Shown piece after piece: positions 1 to 9,100 of a stretch of 35,060 nucleotides of DNA (position 1 is its first letter; each line of letters opens with the position of its first letter). The notes beneath the pieces are model-generated. The model was given only the letters and a program-made list of their open reading frames with translations, was not told the origin of the DNA and did not search any database. The translations under genes were made by a program, and so were the position numbers. The stretch comes from Flavobacterium sp. (GTDB taxonomy: Bacteria > Bacteroidota > Bacteroidia > Flavobacteriales > Flavobacteriaceae): contig DNNO01000020.1 in the NCBI GenBank assembly GCA_003497625.1, forward strand, positions 135,963-171,022, written 5' to 3'.

Positions 1-300
1 GACCACAACATGTATTATGACATTCAAAAAAGTAATTACATTTATTTTACCAATGGTAAATGGTCAATAAGCACAAGAGTACCTTCTTTATTTGTTGGAG
101 TTAACTTAAGAAAGAGCTCTCAAGTAGAATTAGATTTTTATGGCGATGCACCTCAACGTTACAACTATTCTCATAAAACTAAATATAAAGGGCATAAACA
201 AAAAGTGGTTGTTCATAAAAAAACAGTAGTTGTAAAGAATAAAGCTAAAGGTCATGGCCATCCAGGAAAAGGTCACGGAAAAGGCAATGGTAATAAATAA
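1..300 (+). CDS. C-terminal part of a secreted-type hypothetical protein with Lys/His/Gly-rich tail (5' end outside window)
   Basis: The frame is open from base 1 and the first visible ATG (10) is internal, so the gene begins upstream; 99 residues are visible. The first ~50 contain a Tyr/aromatic-rich pattern (YYDIQKSNYIYFTNGKW, then VPSLFVGVNL) that resembles small exported Bacteroidota proteins of unknown function. The last ~45 residues are very basic and rich in His, Gly and Lys, ending GKGHGKGNGNK. Such a tail could bind metal, nucleic acid or acidic polymers, but nothing in the sequence decides this. A strong hairpin follows at once. I do not recognise a named family with certainty. Confidence 0.7.
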   Translation, partial: DHNMYYDIQKSNYIYFTNGKWSISTRVPSLFVGVNLRKSSQVELDFYGDAPQRYNYSHKTKYKGHKQKVVVHKKTVVVKNKAKGHGHPGKGHGKGNGNK

Positions 301-302
301 TA

Positions 303-332
303 AAAAAGGTCAGATTTAAATCTGACCTTTTT
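303..332. terminator. Bidirectional rho-independent terminator
   Basis: A near-perfect palindrome (AAAGGTCAGATTT / AAATCTGACCTTT) with A-tracts upstream and T-tracts downstream lies between the convergent ends of the partial gene (stop at 298-300) and glmM (stop at 337-339). It can serve both strands. Confidence 0.85.
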
Positions 333-336
333 CTTT

Positions 337-1734
337 TTAAATTCCTGCTATTTCTTTTAGTTCCTTTACAAATCTTTCGGCTAAAACATCAGCTTCTGAT
401 TGTGTTGGTGCTTCTGTATAAATTCTAATAATTGGTTCTGTATTTGATTTTCTCAAATGTACCCATTCTGTTGGGAAATCGATTTTTACTCCATCAATTG
501 TTGTAATGTTTTCCGATTTATATTTTTCGGTTAACGTAGCTAAAACATTATCCACATCTATTTGAGGTGTTAACTCAATTTTGTTTTTACTCATGTAATA
601 TTGAGGATAAGAAGCTCTAATTTCGGCTACGGTTTTATCTTGATTCGCTAAATACGTCAAAAACAAAGCCACACCCACCATACTATCTCTTCCATAGTGT
701 GATGATGGATAAATGATTCCACCATTTCCTTCACCACCAATAATAGCGTTGGTTTTCTTCATTAATTCCACCACATTAACTTCGCCCACAGCACTTGCTT
801 GGTAGGTTCCACCATGCTTTTCTGTAATATCACGTAAAGCACGAGAAGACGACATATTAGAAACTGTATTTCCAGGAGTTTTCGATAAAACATAATCAGC
901 AACAGCTACTAAAGTGTATTCTTCCCCAAACATTTCACCATCATTTGAAATAAAAGCCAATCTATCAACATCTGGGTCAACTACAATTCCAAAATCGGCT
1001 TTTTCTTCTACAACCAATTTACAAATATCACCTAAATGTTCTTTTAAAGGTTCAGGATTGTGTGGGAAATGACCGTTTGGTTCGCAGTATAATTTTACTA
1101 CTTCAACTCCCATTTGTTCCAATAAATTAGGGATAATAATTCCGCCCGAAGAATTTACACCATCAACTACTACTTTGAATTTCTTTGTTTTTACTAAATC
1201 AGCATCTACTAAAGGCAATTCTAACACTTCATCAATGTGAATATCCATGTAAGCATTGTTTTCAATAACTTCGCCCAAATTGTCTACATCCGAAAAATCA
1301 AAAGCTTCGTTCTCAGCGATTTCTAAAATTAATTCGCCTTCTTTTCCACTTAAAAACTCACCTTTTTCGTTTAATAATTTTAGAGCGTTCCATTGTTTTG
1401 GATTGTGCGAAGCGGTTAAAATAATTCCACCATCAGCTTTTTCAAGCGGAACAGCAATTTCAACTGTTGGAGTGGTTGATAAACCTAAATCAATTACATC
1501 GATTCCTAATCCAACTAATGTATTCATTACTAAATTGTGAATCATTGGTCCCGAAATTCGTGCATCTCTTCCAATAACTACTTTTAATCGTTCGCTACCT
1601 TTTGAAGCGTGTCTTATTTTTAAAAACGAACCATAAGCTGATGCAAATTTTACAGCATCAACTGGAGTTAAATTATCGCCGACAGCACCACCAATTGTGC
1701 CACGAATTCCTGATATTGATTTTATTAATGTCAT
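337..1734 (-). CDS. glmM: Phosphoglucosamine mutase (phosphohexomutase family)
   Basis: Interconverts glucosamine-6-P and glucosamine-1-P on the route to UDP-GlcNAc, a cytoplasmic step feeding peptidoglycan and LPS. The 465 residues carry the four alpha-D-phosphohexomutase signatures: the active-site serine loop TASHNP (Ser109), the metal loop DPDVDR (253-258), the sugar-specificity loop GEGNGG (334-339) and the phosphate-binding loop RKSNTEP (428-434). Length fits the family. The start ATG is the first in frame and gives MTLIKSISGIRG, the normal N-terminus. Transcribed alone, with a -7 box at 1794-1801. The SNTEP loop also occurs in phosphomannomutase/phosphoglucomutase relatives, so substrate choice is inferred from overall resemblance to Bacteroidota GlmM. 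Confidence 0.87.
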   Translation of the reverse strand: MTLIKSISGIRGTIGGAVGDNLTPVDAVKFASAYGSFLKIRHASKGSERLKVVIGRDARISGPMIHNLVMNTLVGLGIDVIDLGLSTTPTVEIAVPLEKADGGIILTASHNPKQWNALKLLNEKGEFLSGKEGELILEIAENEAFDFSDVDNLGEVIENNAYMDIHIDEVLELPLVDADLVKTKKFKVVVDGVNSSGGIIIPNLLEQMGVEVVKLYCEPNGHFPHNPEPLKEHLGDICKLVVEEKADFGIVVDPDVDRLAFISNDGEMFGEEYTLVAVADYVLSKTPGNTVSNMSSSRALRDITEKHGGTYQASAVGEVNVVELMKKTNAIIGGEGNGGIIYPSSHYGRDSMVGVALFLTYLANQDKTVAEIRASYPQYYMSKNKIELTPQIDVDNVLATLTEKYKSENITTIDGVKIDFPTEWVHLRKSNTEPIIRIYTEAPTQSEADVLAERFVKELKEIAGI

Positions 1735-1743
1735 TTAATCTTA

Positions 1744-1771
1744 GTTTAAAAGTTTGTAGGTTTAAAAGTTT
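1744..1771. repeat. Short direct repeat, two copies of GTTTAAAAGTTT
   Basis: The 12-mer occurs at 1744-1755 and 1760-1771 (16-base period) just upstream of the glmM start. It is AT-rich low-complexity spacer; a loosely inverted version (TAAACTTATAAAC) occurs at about 1884-1896. No function is evident. Confidence 0.5.
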
Positions 1772-1793
1772 AATAATAAACCAAATTGTTCTA

Positions 1794-1801
1794 CAAATAT
1801 A
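1794..1801 (-). promoter_or_regulatory. Bacteroidota-type -7 box for glmM
   Basis: Reads TATATTTG on the minus strand, an exact match to the TAnnTTTG consensus of the Bacteroidota housekeeping sigma factor, about 60 bases before the glmM ATG. No convincing -33 TTG is present at the usual spacing. Confidence 0.5.
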
Positions 1802-1920
1802 AAAAGTTAGAAATTGGATTTAGATAAAACTTGCAAAGAATTTTATATATTTACGAGAGAAATTTCTGAAATTATAACCATTTAAACTTATAAACACTTA
1901 AACGTCTAACCTTTTTCAAT

Positions 1921-2514
1921 ATGAACTATCTCGCACATATTTACTTATCAGGAACTAACGATTTGCTAAAAATCGGAAATTTCATGGCAGATAGTATCAA
2001 AGGTCACGATTATGAAAAGTTCGATTCCGAAATAAAAAAAGGGATTTTATTGCACCGTCACATTGATAGTTTTACTGATATGCATCCTATTTACAGGCAA
2101 AGTAAACATCGTTTGCACGAAAAATACGGACATTATTCGGGTGTGATTATGGATATTTTATATGATCATTTTTTAGCAAAAAATTGGAGCAAGTTTTCTG
2201 ATGAAAAATTAGAAGATTATGCCAACGATTTCTATCAATTATTACAAGACAATTACGAAATTTTAACCGAGAGAATTAAAGGAATGATGCCGTATATGAT
2301 TGCTAGAAATTGGTTTGTAAGTTATGCTACCATTGCTGGTTTGGAAATGATACTTTTTCAGATGGATTACAAAACCAAACACAGAGCCAATATGCAAGAA
2401 GCTATTGTGGAATTACAAGATTTTTACACCGAATTTGAATCGGAGTTTTTTCTTTTTTTTGAAGAATTAATAATTTCGTGCCAACAAAAAATCACTGAAT
2501 TAAATGAAGTATAG
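1921..2514 (+). CDS. acpH: Acyl-carrier-protein phosphodiesterase family protein (AcpH/DUF479)
   Basis: AcpH removes the 4'-phosphopantetheine arm from holo-ACP, giving apo-ACP, in the cytoplasm. The 197-residue protein has the family's length and N-terminus (MNYLAHIYLSG, then GNFMADSIKG) and the conserved HRHIDSFTDMHP segment (about residues 46-57), followed by the DILYDHFLAKNW segment; the His/Asp residues in these segments are those conserved in this HD-like metal-dependent family. It is divergent from glmM and sits 49 bases before the CLC gene. The start ATG is preceded by an A/T-rich leader without a clear Shine-Dalgarno, usual in this phylum. Enzymatic activity in Bacteroidota members is inferred from homology. 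Confidence 0.85.
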   Translation: MNYLAHIYLSGTNDLLKIGNFMADSIKGHDYEKFDSEIKKGILLHRHIDSFTDMHPIYRQSKHRLHEKYGHYSGVIMDILYDHFLAKNWSKFSDEKLEDYANDFYQLLQDNYEILTERIKGMMPYMIARNWFVSYATIAGLEMILFQMDYKTKHRANMQEAIVELQDFYTEFESEFFLFFEELIISCQQKITELNEV

Positions 2515-2563
2515 CTTTTAACTTCTGATTTTAAAACTTAATTTCGCATTTAAATCATAGATA

Positions 2564-4381
2564 ATGCCAAGAAAAAAAACGTTTTCTTTTAAAAACTTAG
2601 TTCATAAGAATTTTAGACGTTTAGAACAGTTTATTTTTCTTTTGAAATCATTACTTACACCACGACAATTTATTTATTTATCGTGTGTTTTAGTAGGGAT
2701 TTCTTCGGCTTTAGCGGTAATTATTCTGAAAACTTTTGCGCATTGGGTTTTTAAATCGTCCCAAAAATTAGATGATTTACTTCATCTTCCTTTTAGTAAT
2801 AGTACTTTACCTATCATTGGAATTATCATCACAGTAATCATTATTAAAAAAGTGTTAGATGGTTCTATAGAAAAAGGAACTTCGCAAATTATGTATGCCG
2901 TAGCCAAAAAGCGAGGTATCATGCCCAGAAAACAGATGTTTGCCCAAATTATTACGAGTTCGTTTACCGTTGGTATGGGAGGAAGCGCAGGTTTAGAATC
3001 ACCCATTACCATTACTGGAGCCGCATTCGGGAGCAATTATGCGCAAAATTATAGACTAAGTTATAAAGATAGAACGCTTTTATTAGCTTGTGGTGTTGCC
3101 GCCGGAATTGGAGCTGCTTTCAACGCACCAATTGCAGGTGTTCTATTTGCTATCGAAGTAGTTTTAGCCGAGATCAGTATTACCGCTTTTATTCCAATCA
3201 TGATTAGTGCTGCTACTGGAGCATTAATTTCTACAATCGTTTTGAACGACACTATTTTATTCTCCTTTAAGAAAGTACAGTTTTTCGATTTTCATAATTT
3301 ACCTTATTATATTTTATTAGGTGTTTTAAGCGGCTTTGTTTCAATAAATTATGCCAGAACATTTCGAAAAATTGAACATTTTTTTGCAAGATTAAGGTTT
3401 AATTACATTAACAAAGCATTGTTTGGAGCGGGAATTTTAGGGATTTTGATTTTCTTTTTTCCATCACTTTTTGGAGAAGGATATGAAAGTATCAAGTTAT
3501 TAGCCGACAATCAATCTGGAAAATTAGTGCAAAATACAGTTTTTGAACGCTTTCAAGATTCATCGTGGATTCTGTTGATTTTTGTTAGTTTAACGATGCT
3601 AATTAAAGTGTATGCAACTAGTTTAACATTAGGAGCTGGTGGAAATGGAGGTAATTTTGCACCATCGCTATTTGTGGGTTCCTATTTGGGATTTTCGGTA
3701 GCAACATTTTTTAATTTAATTGGGTTTACAAAACTTCCTGTTGGGAATTTTACTTTAGTTGGAATGGCTGGAATACTAAGCGGATTATTTCATGCGCCGT
3801 TAACTGCAATTTTCTTAATTGCCGAAATTACCGGAGGTTATAACTTGATGGTTCCTTTAATGATTGTGTCTTCGGTAAGTTTTGCCATTTCTAAACGTTT
3901 TGAGCCGTATTCGTTTGATATTAAAAATTTAGCAGATAAAGGCGAAGTTTTTACCGATAACCGCGATACCAATATTTTAAATTCTATTGATGTTTCAAAG
4001 TTGATTCAAACCGATTTTAAAGCAATTTCTTTGAGCAATAGTTTAGAGGAATTAGTTCAAAAAATTCAAGAATCAGATGCACATATTTTCCCTGTTTTAG
4101 ACGAAAAAAACAAACTACTTGGACTTATTCATTTGGATGAAATTAGACCAATTGTTTTCTCACAATTCAAAGTAAAATATACTACAGTTGAAGAAATCAT
4201 GCAGCAACCAAAAGAACTAATTTTCTATGATGAAACACTTGAAACCATCATGGATAAATTTGATACTTCTGAATGTAAAATTTTACCAGTGCTGAAAAAC
4301 GGAATTTTTCTTGGTTTTATGTACAAACAATTGATTTTAGAAAAATACAGACATCGCTTGAAATCGATGATAATTGAATAG
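2564..4381 (+). CDS. CLC-type chloride channel/transporter with C-terminal CBS pair
   Basis: Integral inner-membrane anion channel or exchanger, 605 residues. The CLC core (about 35-445) shows GSAGLESP (gating glutamate E145), GIGAAFNAPIAGVLFAIE (181-198), GGNGGNFAPSLFVG (359-372) and a conserved pore tyrosine Y426 in GGYNLMVPL. Two CBS domains follow (about 478-540 and 543-595) and probably sense nucleotides or ionic strength. Two oddities: the first selectivity motif (usually GSGIP or GHGVP) is reduced to KGTSQ (104-108), and the position of the ClcA internal proton glutamate (E203) is valine (V199), as in channel-type CLCs. Whether it is a channel or a proton-coupled exchanger cannot be settled from sequence. 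Confidence 0.9.
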   Translation: MPRKKTFSFKNLVHKNFRRLEQFIFLLKSLLTPRQFIYLSCVLVGISSALAVIILKTFAHWVFKSSQKLDDLLHLPFSNSTLPIIGIIITVIIIKKVLDGSIEKGTSQIMYAVAKKRGIMPRKQMFAQIITSSFTVGMGGSAGLESPITITGAAFGSNYAQNYRLSYKDRTLLLACGVAAGIGAAFNAPIAGVLFAIEVVLAEISITAFIPIMISAATGALISTIVLNDTILFSFKKVQFFDFHNLPYYILLGVLSGFVSINYARTFRKIEHFFARLRFNYINKALFGAGILGILIFFFPSLFGEGYESIKLLADNQSGKLVQNTVFERFQDSSWILLIFVSLTMLIKVYATSLTLGAGGNGGNFAPSLFVGSYLGFSVATFFNLIGFTKLPVGNFTLVGMAGILSGLFHAPLTAIFLIAEITGGYNLMVPLMIVSSVSFAISKRFEPYSFDIKNLADKGEVFTDNRDTNILNSIDVSKLIQTDFKAISLSNSLEELVQKIQESDAHIFPVLDEKNKLLGLIHLDEIRPIVFSQFKVKYTTVEEIMQQPKELIFYDETLETIMDKFDTSECKILPVLKNGIFLGFMYKQLILEKYRHRLKSMIIE

Positions 4382-4442
4382 AAGGTCTTTATTTAACAAA
4401 TTCTTATTCTTACTTCAACCTAAATTTTAGCACTAAAATCAG

Positions 4443-4450
4443 TATCTTTG
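4443..4450 (+). promoter_or_regulatory. -7 box for uvrA; decides the start codon
   Basis: TATCTTTG matches TAnnTTTG exactly. Transcription should start roughly at 4454-4458, so the in-frame TTG at 4455 could hardly be translated, while ATG 4467 would have a short leader. No -33 TTG is seen at standard spacing. Confidence 0.6.
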
Positions 4451-4466
4451 CGTTTTGCCAAAAATT

Positions 4467-7301
4467 ATGCAACACACAACTGAAGAAACTATCGAAATTA
4501 TTGGTGCTAGAGCCCATAATCTTAAAAATATTGACGTATCTATTCCGCGTGAAAAACTAGTGGTTATTACTGGTTTATCGGGTTCCGGAAAATCATCATT
4601 GGCTTTTGATACGATTTATGCCGAAGGACAACGAAGATATATAGAAACGTTCTCTGCTTACGCTCGACAATTTCTTGGAGGATTAGAGCGTCCAGATGTA
4701 GATAAAATCGACGGACTTTCGCCTGTGATTGCGATTGAGCAAAAAACTACTAGTAAATCGCCGCGTTCAACTGTTGGAACTATTACAGAAATATACGATT
4801 TCTTACGTTTGTTGTATGCGAGAGGAGCTGATGCTTACAGTTTCAATACGGGTGAAAAAATGGTTTCGTATTCAGATGACCAAATAAAGCAGTTGATTTT
4901 AGAAGATTTTAATGGAAAACGCATTAATATTTTAGCACCAGTTGTTCGTTCTCGTAAAGGACATTATCGCGAATTATTTGAGCAAATTGCCAAGCAAGGT
5001 TTCTTAAAAGTTCGTGTGAATGGTCAAATTCGTGACTTAGAATTTGGCATGAAAGTCGATCGCTATAAAACACATGATATCGAAATTGTTATTGATAGAA
5101 TGGCAATTGATACCGAAGAAGATACCGACAAACGTTTATCGGAAAGTATCAAAACCGCAATGTATCATGGTGATGATGTAATGATGGTGATTGAACAAGA
5201 GAGTCAAGAAGTACGTTTTTACAGTCGTAATTTGATGTGTCCGACTTCTGGAATTTCGTATCCAAATCCTGAGCCAAATAATTTTTCATTCAATTCTCCA
5301 AAAGGAGCTTGTCCGTGTTGTAACGGATTAGGAACTGTGAATGAAATCAATCTTCAAAAAATTATCCCAAATCCGAAATCATCAATTAAAAATGGTGGAT
5401 TTGCTCCTTTGGGTGAATATAAAAGTTCATGGATTTTTAAGCAATTGGAAATTATCGCACAAAAATACGATTTCAAAATAACCGATGCCATCGAAACCAT
5501 TCCGCAAGAAGCGATGGATATGATTTTGTATGGAGGAAACGAAAAATTCTCAGTCGTATCAAAGGTTATGGGAATTACTAAAGATTATAAAATCGATTTC
5601 GAAGGAATTTCAAATTTTATCAAAAATCAGTACGATAATTCCGATTCGGCAAGTATTAAGCGTTGGGCAAAGGAATTCATGGATGAAAATGATTGTCCAG
5701 ATTGTGAAGGAACGCGTTTGAGAAAAGAGTCGTTATATTTCAAATTAAACGGAAAAAATATTGGCGAATTAGTCCAAATGGACATTGCCGAGTTATCCGA
5801 ATGGTTTGCCGATTTAGATAATCATTTATCTGAAAAACAAAAAGTTATTGCCGTTGAGGTTGTTAAAGAGATTACAGCGAGATTGCAATTTTTGTTAGAT
5901 GTTGGGTTGAATTATTTATCACTAAACCGAAGTTCAAAATCGCTTTCCGGTGGTGAAGCGCAACGTATTCGATTAGCTACGCAAATTGGTTCGCAATTGG
6001 TAGGTGTTTTATATATTTTAGATGAACCAAGTATCGGTTTGCACCAAAGAGACAACGAACGCTTGATTAAATCGTTAGAAAGTTTACGTGACATCGGAAA
6101 TTCGGTAATAGTAGTAGAACACGACAAAGATATGATTGAACGTGCCGATTATGTGATTGATATTGGTCCGAAAGCAGGTCGTTTTGGAGGACAAATCATC
6201 AGTAAAGGAACTCCGAAGGAATTATTGCAAGAAGATACGATTACCGCACAATATTTAAACGGTAAAATGAAGATTGAAGTACCAAAAACTCGAAGAGAAG
6301 GCAACGGAAAATCCATCAAGTTATCAGGAGCTACGGGAAATAACTTAAAAAATGTATCGATTGAAATTCCATTGGGAAAATTAGTTTGCGTGACTGGTGT
6401 TTCTGGAAGTGGAAAATCAACATTGATTAATGAAACATTGTATCCTATTTTAAATGCCCATTTTTTCAATGCTGTAAAAAAACCACAACCTTACAAGAAA
6501 ATTGAAGGTTTAGAACATATCGATAAAGTAATCGACATCGACCAAAGTCCGATTGGAAGAACACCACGTTCTAATCCAGCGACTTATACCGATGTTTTTT
6601 CAGAAATTAGAAGTTTATATACCCAAACGCCAGAAGCGATGATTCGTGGTTATAAGCCTGGAAGATTTAGTTTTAATGTAAAAGGTGGTCGATGCGAAAC
6701 CTGTGAAGGTTCAGGTGTGAGAACGATTGAAATGAGCTTTTTGCCAGATGTGTATGTGGAATGCGAAACTTGTATGGGAAAACGTTTCAATAGAGAAACA
6801 TTGGAAATTCGCTACAAAGGAAAGTCGATTTCTGATGTGTTGAACATGACGGTTGATGAAGCAGTAGAATTCTTTGAGAATATACCAATAATCTACAGAA
6901 AAGTAAAAACGATTCAAGATGTTGGATTGGGTTATATTACATTAGGGCAACAAAGTACAACACTTTCAGGTGGCGAAGCACAACGTATTAAATTGGCAAC
7001 AGAGCTTTCTAAAAAAGATACAGGAAATACCTTTTATATTTTAGATGAACCTACAACTGGTTTACATTTTGAAGACATTCGAGTATTAATGGATGTAATT
7101 AATGTGTTGGTTGAAAAAGGAAATACGGTTTTAATTATTGAACATAATTTAGATGTTGTAAAACTAGCCGATTATGTAATTGACATTGGTTACGAAGGAG
7201 GAAAAGGCGGTGGAGAAGTGGTTGCAAAAGGAACTCCAGAAGAAATTATAAAAAATAAAAAAAGCTACACAGCACAGTTTTTGAAAAAAGAATTATCTTA
7301 G
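4467..7301 (+). CDS. uvrA: Excinuclease ABC subunit A
   Basis: DNA-damage sensor of nucleotide excision repair, a dimeric ABC ATPase that loads UvrB. 944 residues from ATG 4467; an alternative TTG at 4455 would add four residues but overlaps the likely transcription start. Two ABC halves are complete: Walker [10 protein letters not shown] (36-44) and GVSGSGKST (about 644-652), signatures [13 protein letters not shown] and [13 protein letters not shown], and Walker B segments [12 protein letters not shown] and [12 protein letters not shown]. The second zinc finger (CETC...CETC) has all four cysteines. The first is incomplete: C258, C282 and C285 are present but the second ligand is Ser261 (CPTS where E. 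coli has CPIC). No frameshift is seen. A LOG-family gene follows after 33 bases. Confidence 0.97.
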   Translation: MQHTTEETIEIIGARAHNLKNIDVSIPREKLVVITGLSGSGKSSLAFDTIYAEGQRRYIETFSAYARQFLGGLERPDVDKIDGLSPVIAIEQKTTSKSPRSTVGTITEIYDFLRLLYARGADAYSFNTGEKMVSYSDDQIKQLILEDFNGKRINILAPVVRSRKGHYRELFEQIAKQGFLKVRVNGQIRDLEFGMKVDRYKTHDIEIVIDRMAIDTEEDTDKRLSESIKTAMYHGDDVMMVIEQESQEVRFYSRNLMCPTSGISYPNPEPNNFSFNSPKGACPCCNGLGTVNEINLQKIIPNPKSSIKNGGFAPLGEYKSSWIFKQLEIIAQKYDFKITDAIETIPQEAMDMILYGGNEKFSVVSKVMGITKDYKIDFEGISNFIKNQYDNSDSASIKRWAKEFMDENDCPDCEGTRLRKESLYFKLNGKNIGELVQMDIAELSEWFADLDNHLSEKQKVIAVEVVKEITARLQFLLDVGLNYLSLNRSSKSLSGGEAQRIRLATQIGSQLVGVLYILDEPSIGLHQRDNERLIKSLESLRDIGNSVIVVEHDKDMIERADYVIDIGPKAGRFGGQIISKGTPKELLQEDTITAQYLNGKMKIEVPKTRREGNGKSIKLSGATGNNLKNVSIEIPLGKLVCVTGVSGSGKSTLINETLYPILNAHFFNAVKKPQPYKKIEGLEHIDKVIDIDQSPIGRTPRSNPATYTDVFSEIRSLYTQTPEAMIRGYKPGRFSFNVKGGRCETCEGSGVRTIEMSFLPDVYVECETCMGKRFNRETLEIRYKGKSISDVLNMTVDEAVEFFENIPIIYRKVKTIQDVGLGYITLGQQSTTLSGGEAQRIKLATELSKKDTGNTFYILDEPTTGLHFEDIRVLMDVINVLVEKGNTVLIIEHNLDVVKLADYVIDIGYEGGKGGGEVVAKGTPEEIIKNKKSYTAQFLKKELS

Positions 7302-7334
7302 CAGGCTTTTTTAAAAAATTAAAACGAAACGAAT

Positions 7335-8060
7335 ATGGCAGCAGATCAATACGAAAACGACGATCACAGAATTCAAGAAAAATTCAAGCAAAAGACTTGG
7401 AACGAAATAAGATCAAACGATTCTTGGGCAATTTTTAAAATCATGTCTGAGTTTGTAAATGGTTATGAATCAATGGGAAGAATAGGGCCTTGTGTGTCTA
7501 TTTTTGGTTCGGCAAGAACAAAACCTGAGGATAAAAACTATTTATTAGCGGAAAAAATTGCATTCAAAATCAGTAAAGCGGGTTATGGTGTAATTACAGG
7601 TGGTGGTCCTGGAATCATGGAAGCAGGAAACAAAGGAGCGCATTATGGAGGTGGAATTTCGGTAGGTTTAAACATCGAATTGCCTTTTGAACAACACTTT
7701 AATCCATACATTGATAAAGATAAAAACTTAAACTTTGATTACTTCTTCGTACGAAAAGTAATGTTCGTAAAATATTCACAAGGTTTCGTGGTAATGCCAG
7801 GAGGTTTTGGAACATTAGACGAATTATTCGAAGCAGTAACGTTGATTCAAACTAAGAAAATTGGAAAATTCCCTATTATTTTGGTAGGAACCGAATTTTG
7901 GTCAGGTTTATTAGATTGGATTAAAACTGTGATGATTGACAAAATGAAAAATGCCAATCCAGAAGACATGAACTTAATCAAAGTAGTAGATACAGAAGAC
8001 GAAGTGTTGGAAGCGTTAGATAACTTCTACAAAAAATACAATTTGTCTCCTAACTTCTAA
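7335..8060 (+). CDS. LOG-family protein (TIGR00730; cytokinin-riboside phosphoribohydrolase-like)
   Basis: Predicted cytosolic nucleotide phosphoribohydrolase with a Rossmann-like fold that releases the base from a nucleoside 5'-monophosphate. The 241 residues show both family signatures: GGGPGIMEAGNKGA and the PGGFGTLDELFEA loop (PGGxGTxxE) with its catalytic Arg/Glu surroundings. An ~45-residue N-terminal extension rich in charged residues precedes the core, as in many longer bacterial members. It lies 33 bases after uvrA and may be cotranscribed. A strong terminator follows. Bacterial substrates differ between subgroups (AMP, pyrimidine nucleotides or others), so the true substrate is open. 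Confidence 0.88.
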   Translation: MAADQYENDDHRIQEKFKQKTWNEIRSNDSWAIFKIMSEFVNGYESMGRIGPCVSIFGSARTKPEDKNYLLAEKIAFKISKAGYGVITGGGPGIMEAGNKGAHYGGGISVGLNIELPFEQHFNPYIDKDKNLNFDYFFVRKVMFVKYSQGFVVMPGGFGTLDELFEAVTLIQTKKIGKFPIILVGTEFWSGLLDWIKTVMIDKMKNANPEDMNLIKVVDTEDEVLEALDNFYKKYNLSPNF

Positions 8061-8070
8061 AAAACTAAAA

Positions 8071-8096
8071 AGTCCTTCAATCGAAGGACTTTTTTT
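8071..8096. terminator. Terminator between LOG gene and alpha/beta hydrolase
   Basis: An 8-bp stem AGTCCTTC / GAAGGACT (8071-8078 and 8083-8090) with a four-base loop, followed by T-rich sequence on the plus strand and preceded by A-rich sequence that acts as the T-tract for the minus strand. The T-tract runs into the hydrolase stop codon (8095-8097). Confidence 0.85.
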
Positions 8097-8955
8097 ATGA
8101 AATAAATTCTTTTATTTTTTGAATTACTGCTTCATCTCCTAAAATCTTACGATGGCCTAAACCTTCGGTTATCATGATTTCAGATTGTTTCAAATGTTTT
8201 TGAATGTTGTAAGCCGCTTTTACAGAAACATCATCGTCATCTTTATCGTGAATAATCAAAACAGGAACTTCGGTTTTTTCAGCTGCTTTGTAAGCGGAAT
8301 AATCGTCCATTTTTCCACTAAATTTTGCTTCAAAATGATCTCTTAATTTGATTCCATATTCAGGTTTTAGTTGTAGTTTACAAATGAAATCATCAATAAT
8401 ATCTTGAATGATATCACCACTTCCAATAATTACCGCTTTTTTTACTTGAAGATTTTGTTTAATCGCATTCAAAACCGACATGCCTCCAAGCGAATGGCCA
8501 ATAGCAAATTCAAACGGTCCATATTGCTTTTCAATTTCTAAAATAGAAGCAATAAATTCAATCATAATCGACGAATTTCCTTTTGATTTTCCATGAGCTG
8601 GAGCGTCAAAACTAATGGTCATATTGCCTAATTTTAATAATTCATCTGCAATTTTAACTAATTGCGTTCCTCTACCTGACCAACCATGAACTAATAAAAC
8701 CTTTTTGTCGCTTTTCCCATATTCATACACCACAATTTCTTTTTGAATTTCGGGAACTACAATACTTTTTTGAACACTTTCTCGTTCCATATGAAGTTCA
8801 CGCTTCGGTAATTTGTGTCGGATGGGTGTTGTAAAAAGTTTGGCAGCAAATTTAGTGGTAAGCGAAGGAGAAACCGCTTGTAAAAACTTTGCTATAAACA
8901 AAATAGCTTTAGGAATCTCAATAACTTGAGCTTGTTTTTGTTTCTTTTTTGGCAT
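8095..8955 (-). CDS. Alpha/beta hydrolase
   Basis: 286 residues from ATG 8955; an upstream TTG at 8973 would add six residues and is less likely. The fold is clear: oxyanion loop VHGWSGRGTQL (89-99), nucleophile elbow GHSLGGMS with Ser155, an acidic residue in the IIHDKDDDD segment (near 238), and the catalytic histidine in GLGHRK (H268). A basic N-terminus (MPKKKQKQ) precedes a hydrophobic stretch (about 12-30), so the protein could be membrane-associated, but no signal cleavage site is evident. The substrate (ester, lipid or peptide) cannot be told. It is transcribed alone and converges with the LOG gene. Confidence 0.85.
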   Translation of the reverse strand: MPKKKQKQAQVIEIPKAILFIAKFLQAVSPSLTTKFAAKLFTTPIRHKLPKRELHMERESVQKSIVVPEIQKEIVVYEYGKSDKKVLLVHGWSGRGTQLVKIADELLKLGNMTISFDAPAHGKSKGNSSIMIEFIASILEIEKQYGPFEFAIGHSLGGMSVLNAIKQNLQVKKAVIIGSGDIIQDIIDDFICKLQLKPEYGIKLRDHFEAKFSGKMDDYSAYKAAEKTEVPVLIIHDKDDDDVSVKAAYNIQKHLKQSEIMITEGLGHRKILGDEAVIQKIKEFIS

Positions 8956-9075
8956 TTTTAAATTTTTGTGCAAGTTACAACTAATCTAAAGTTAGCATAA
9001 AAATGATATTATAAAATATAGTTAAAAAAATGGTACGAAAATTGCCTGAATTTAAAGTGTTAAAATAAAAAAATG

Positions 9076-9083
9076 TAAATTTG
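9076..9083 (+). promoter_or_regulatory. -7 box for the M48 lipoprotein gene
   Basis: TAAATTTG, an exact consensus match 17 bases before the ATG at 9101. The intergenic region 8956-9100 otherwise contains only A/T-rich sequence. Confidence 0.5.
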
Positions 9084-9100
9084 TAAAAAATACTCTACTC

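Noticed and set aside
4455-4466. Upstream TTG start adding four residues to UvrA
   Set aside because: It falls at the predicted transcription start after the -7 box at 4443-4450, and ATG 4467 gives a normal N-terminus.
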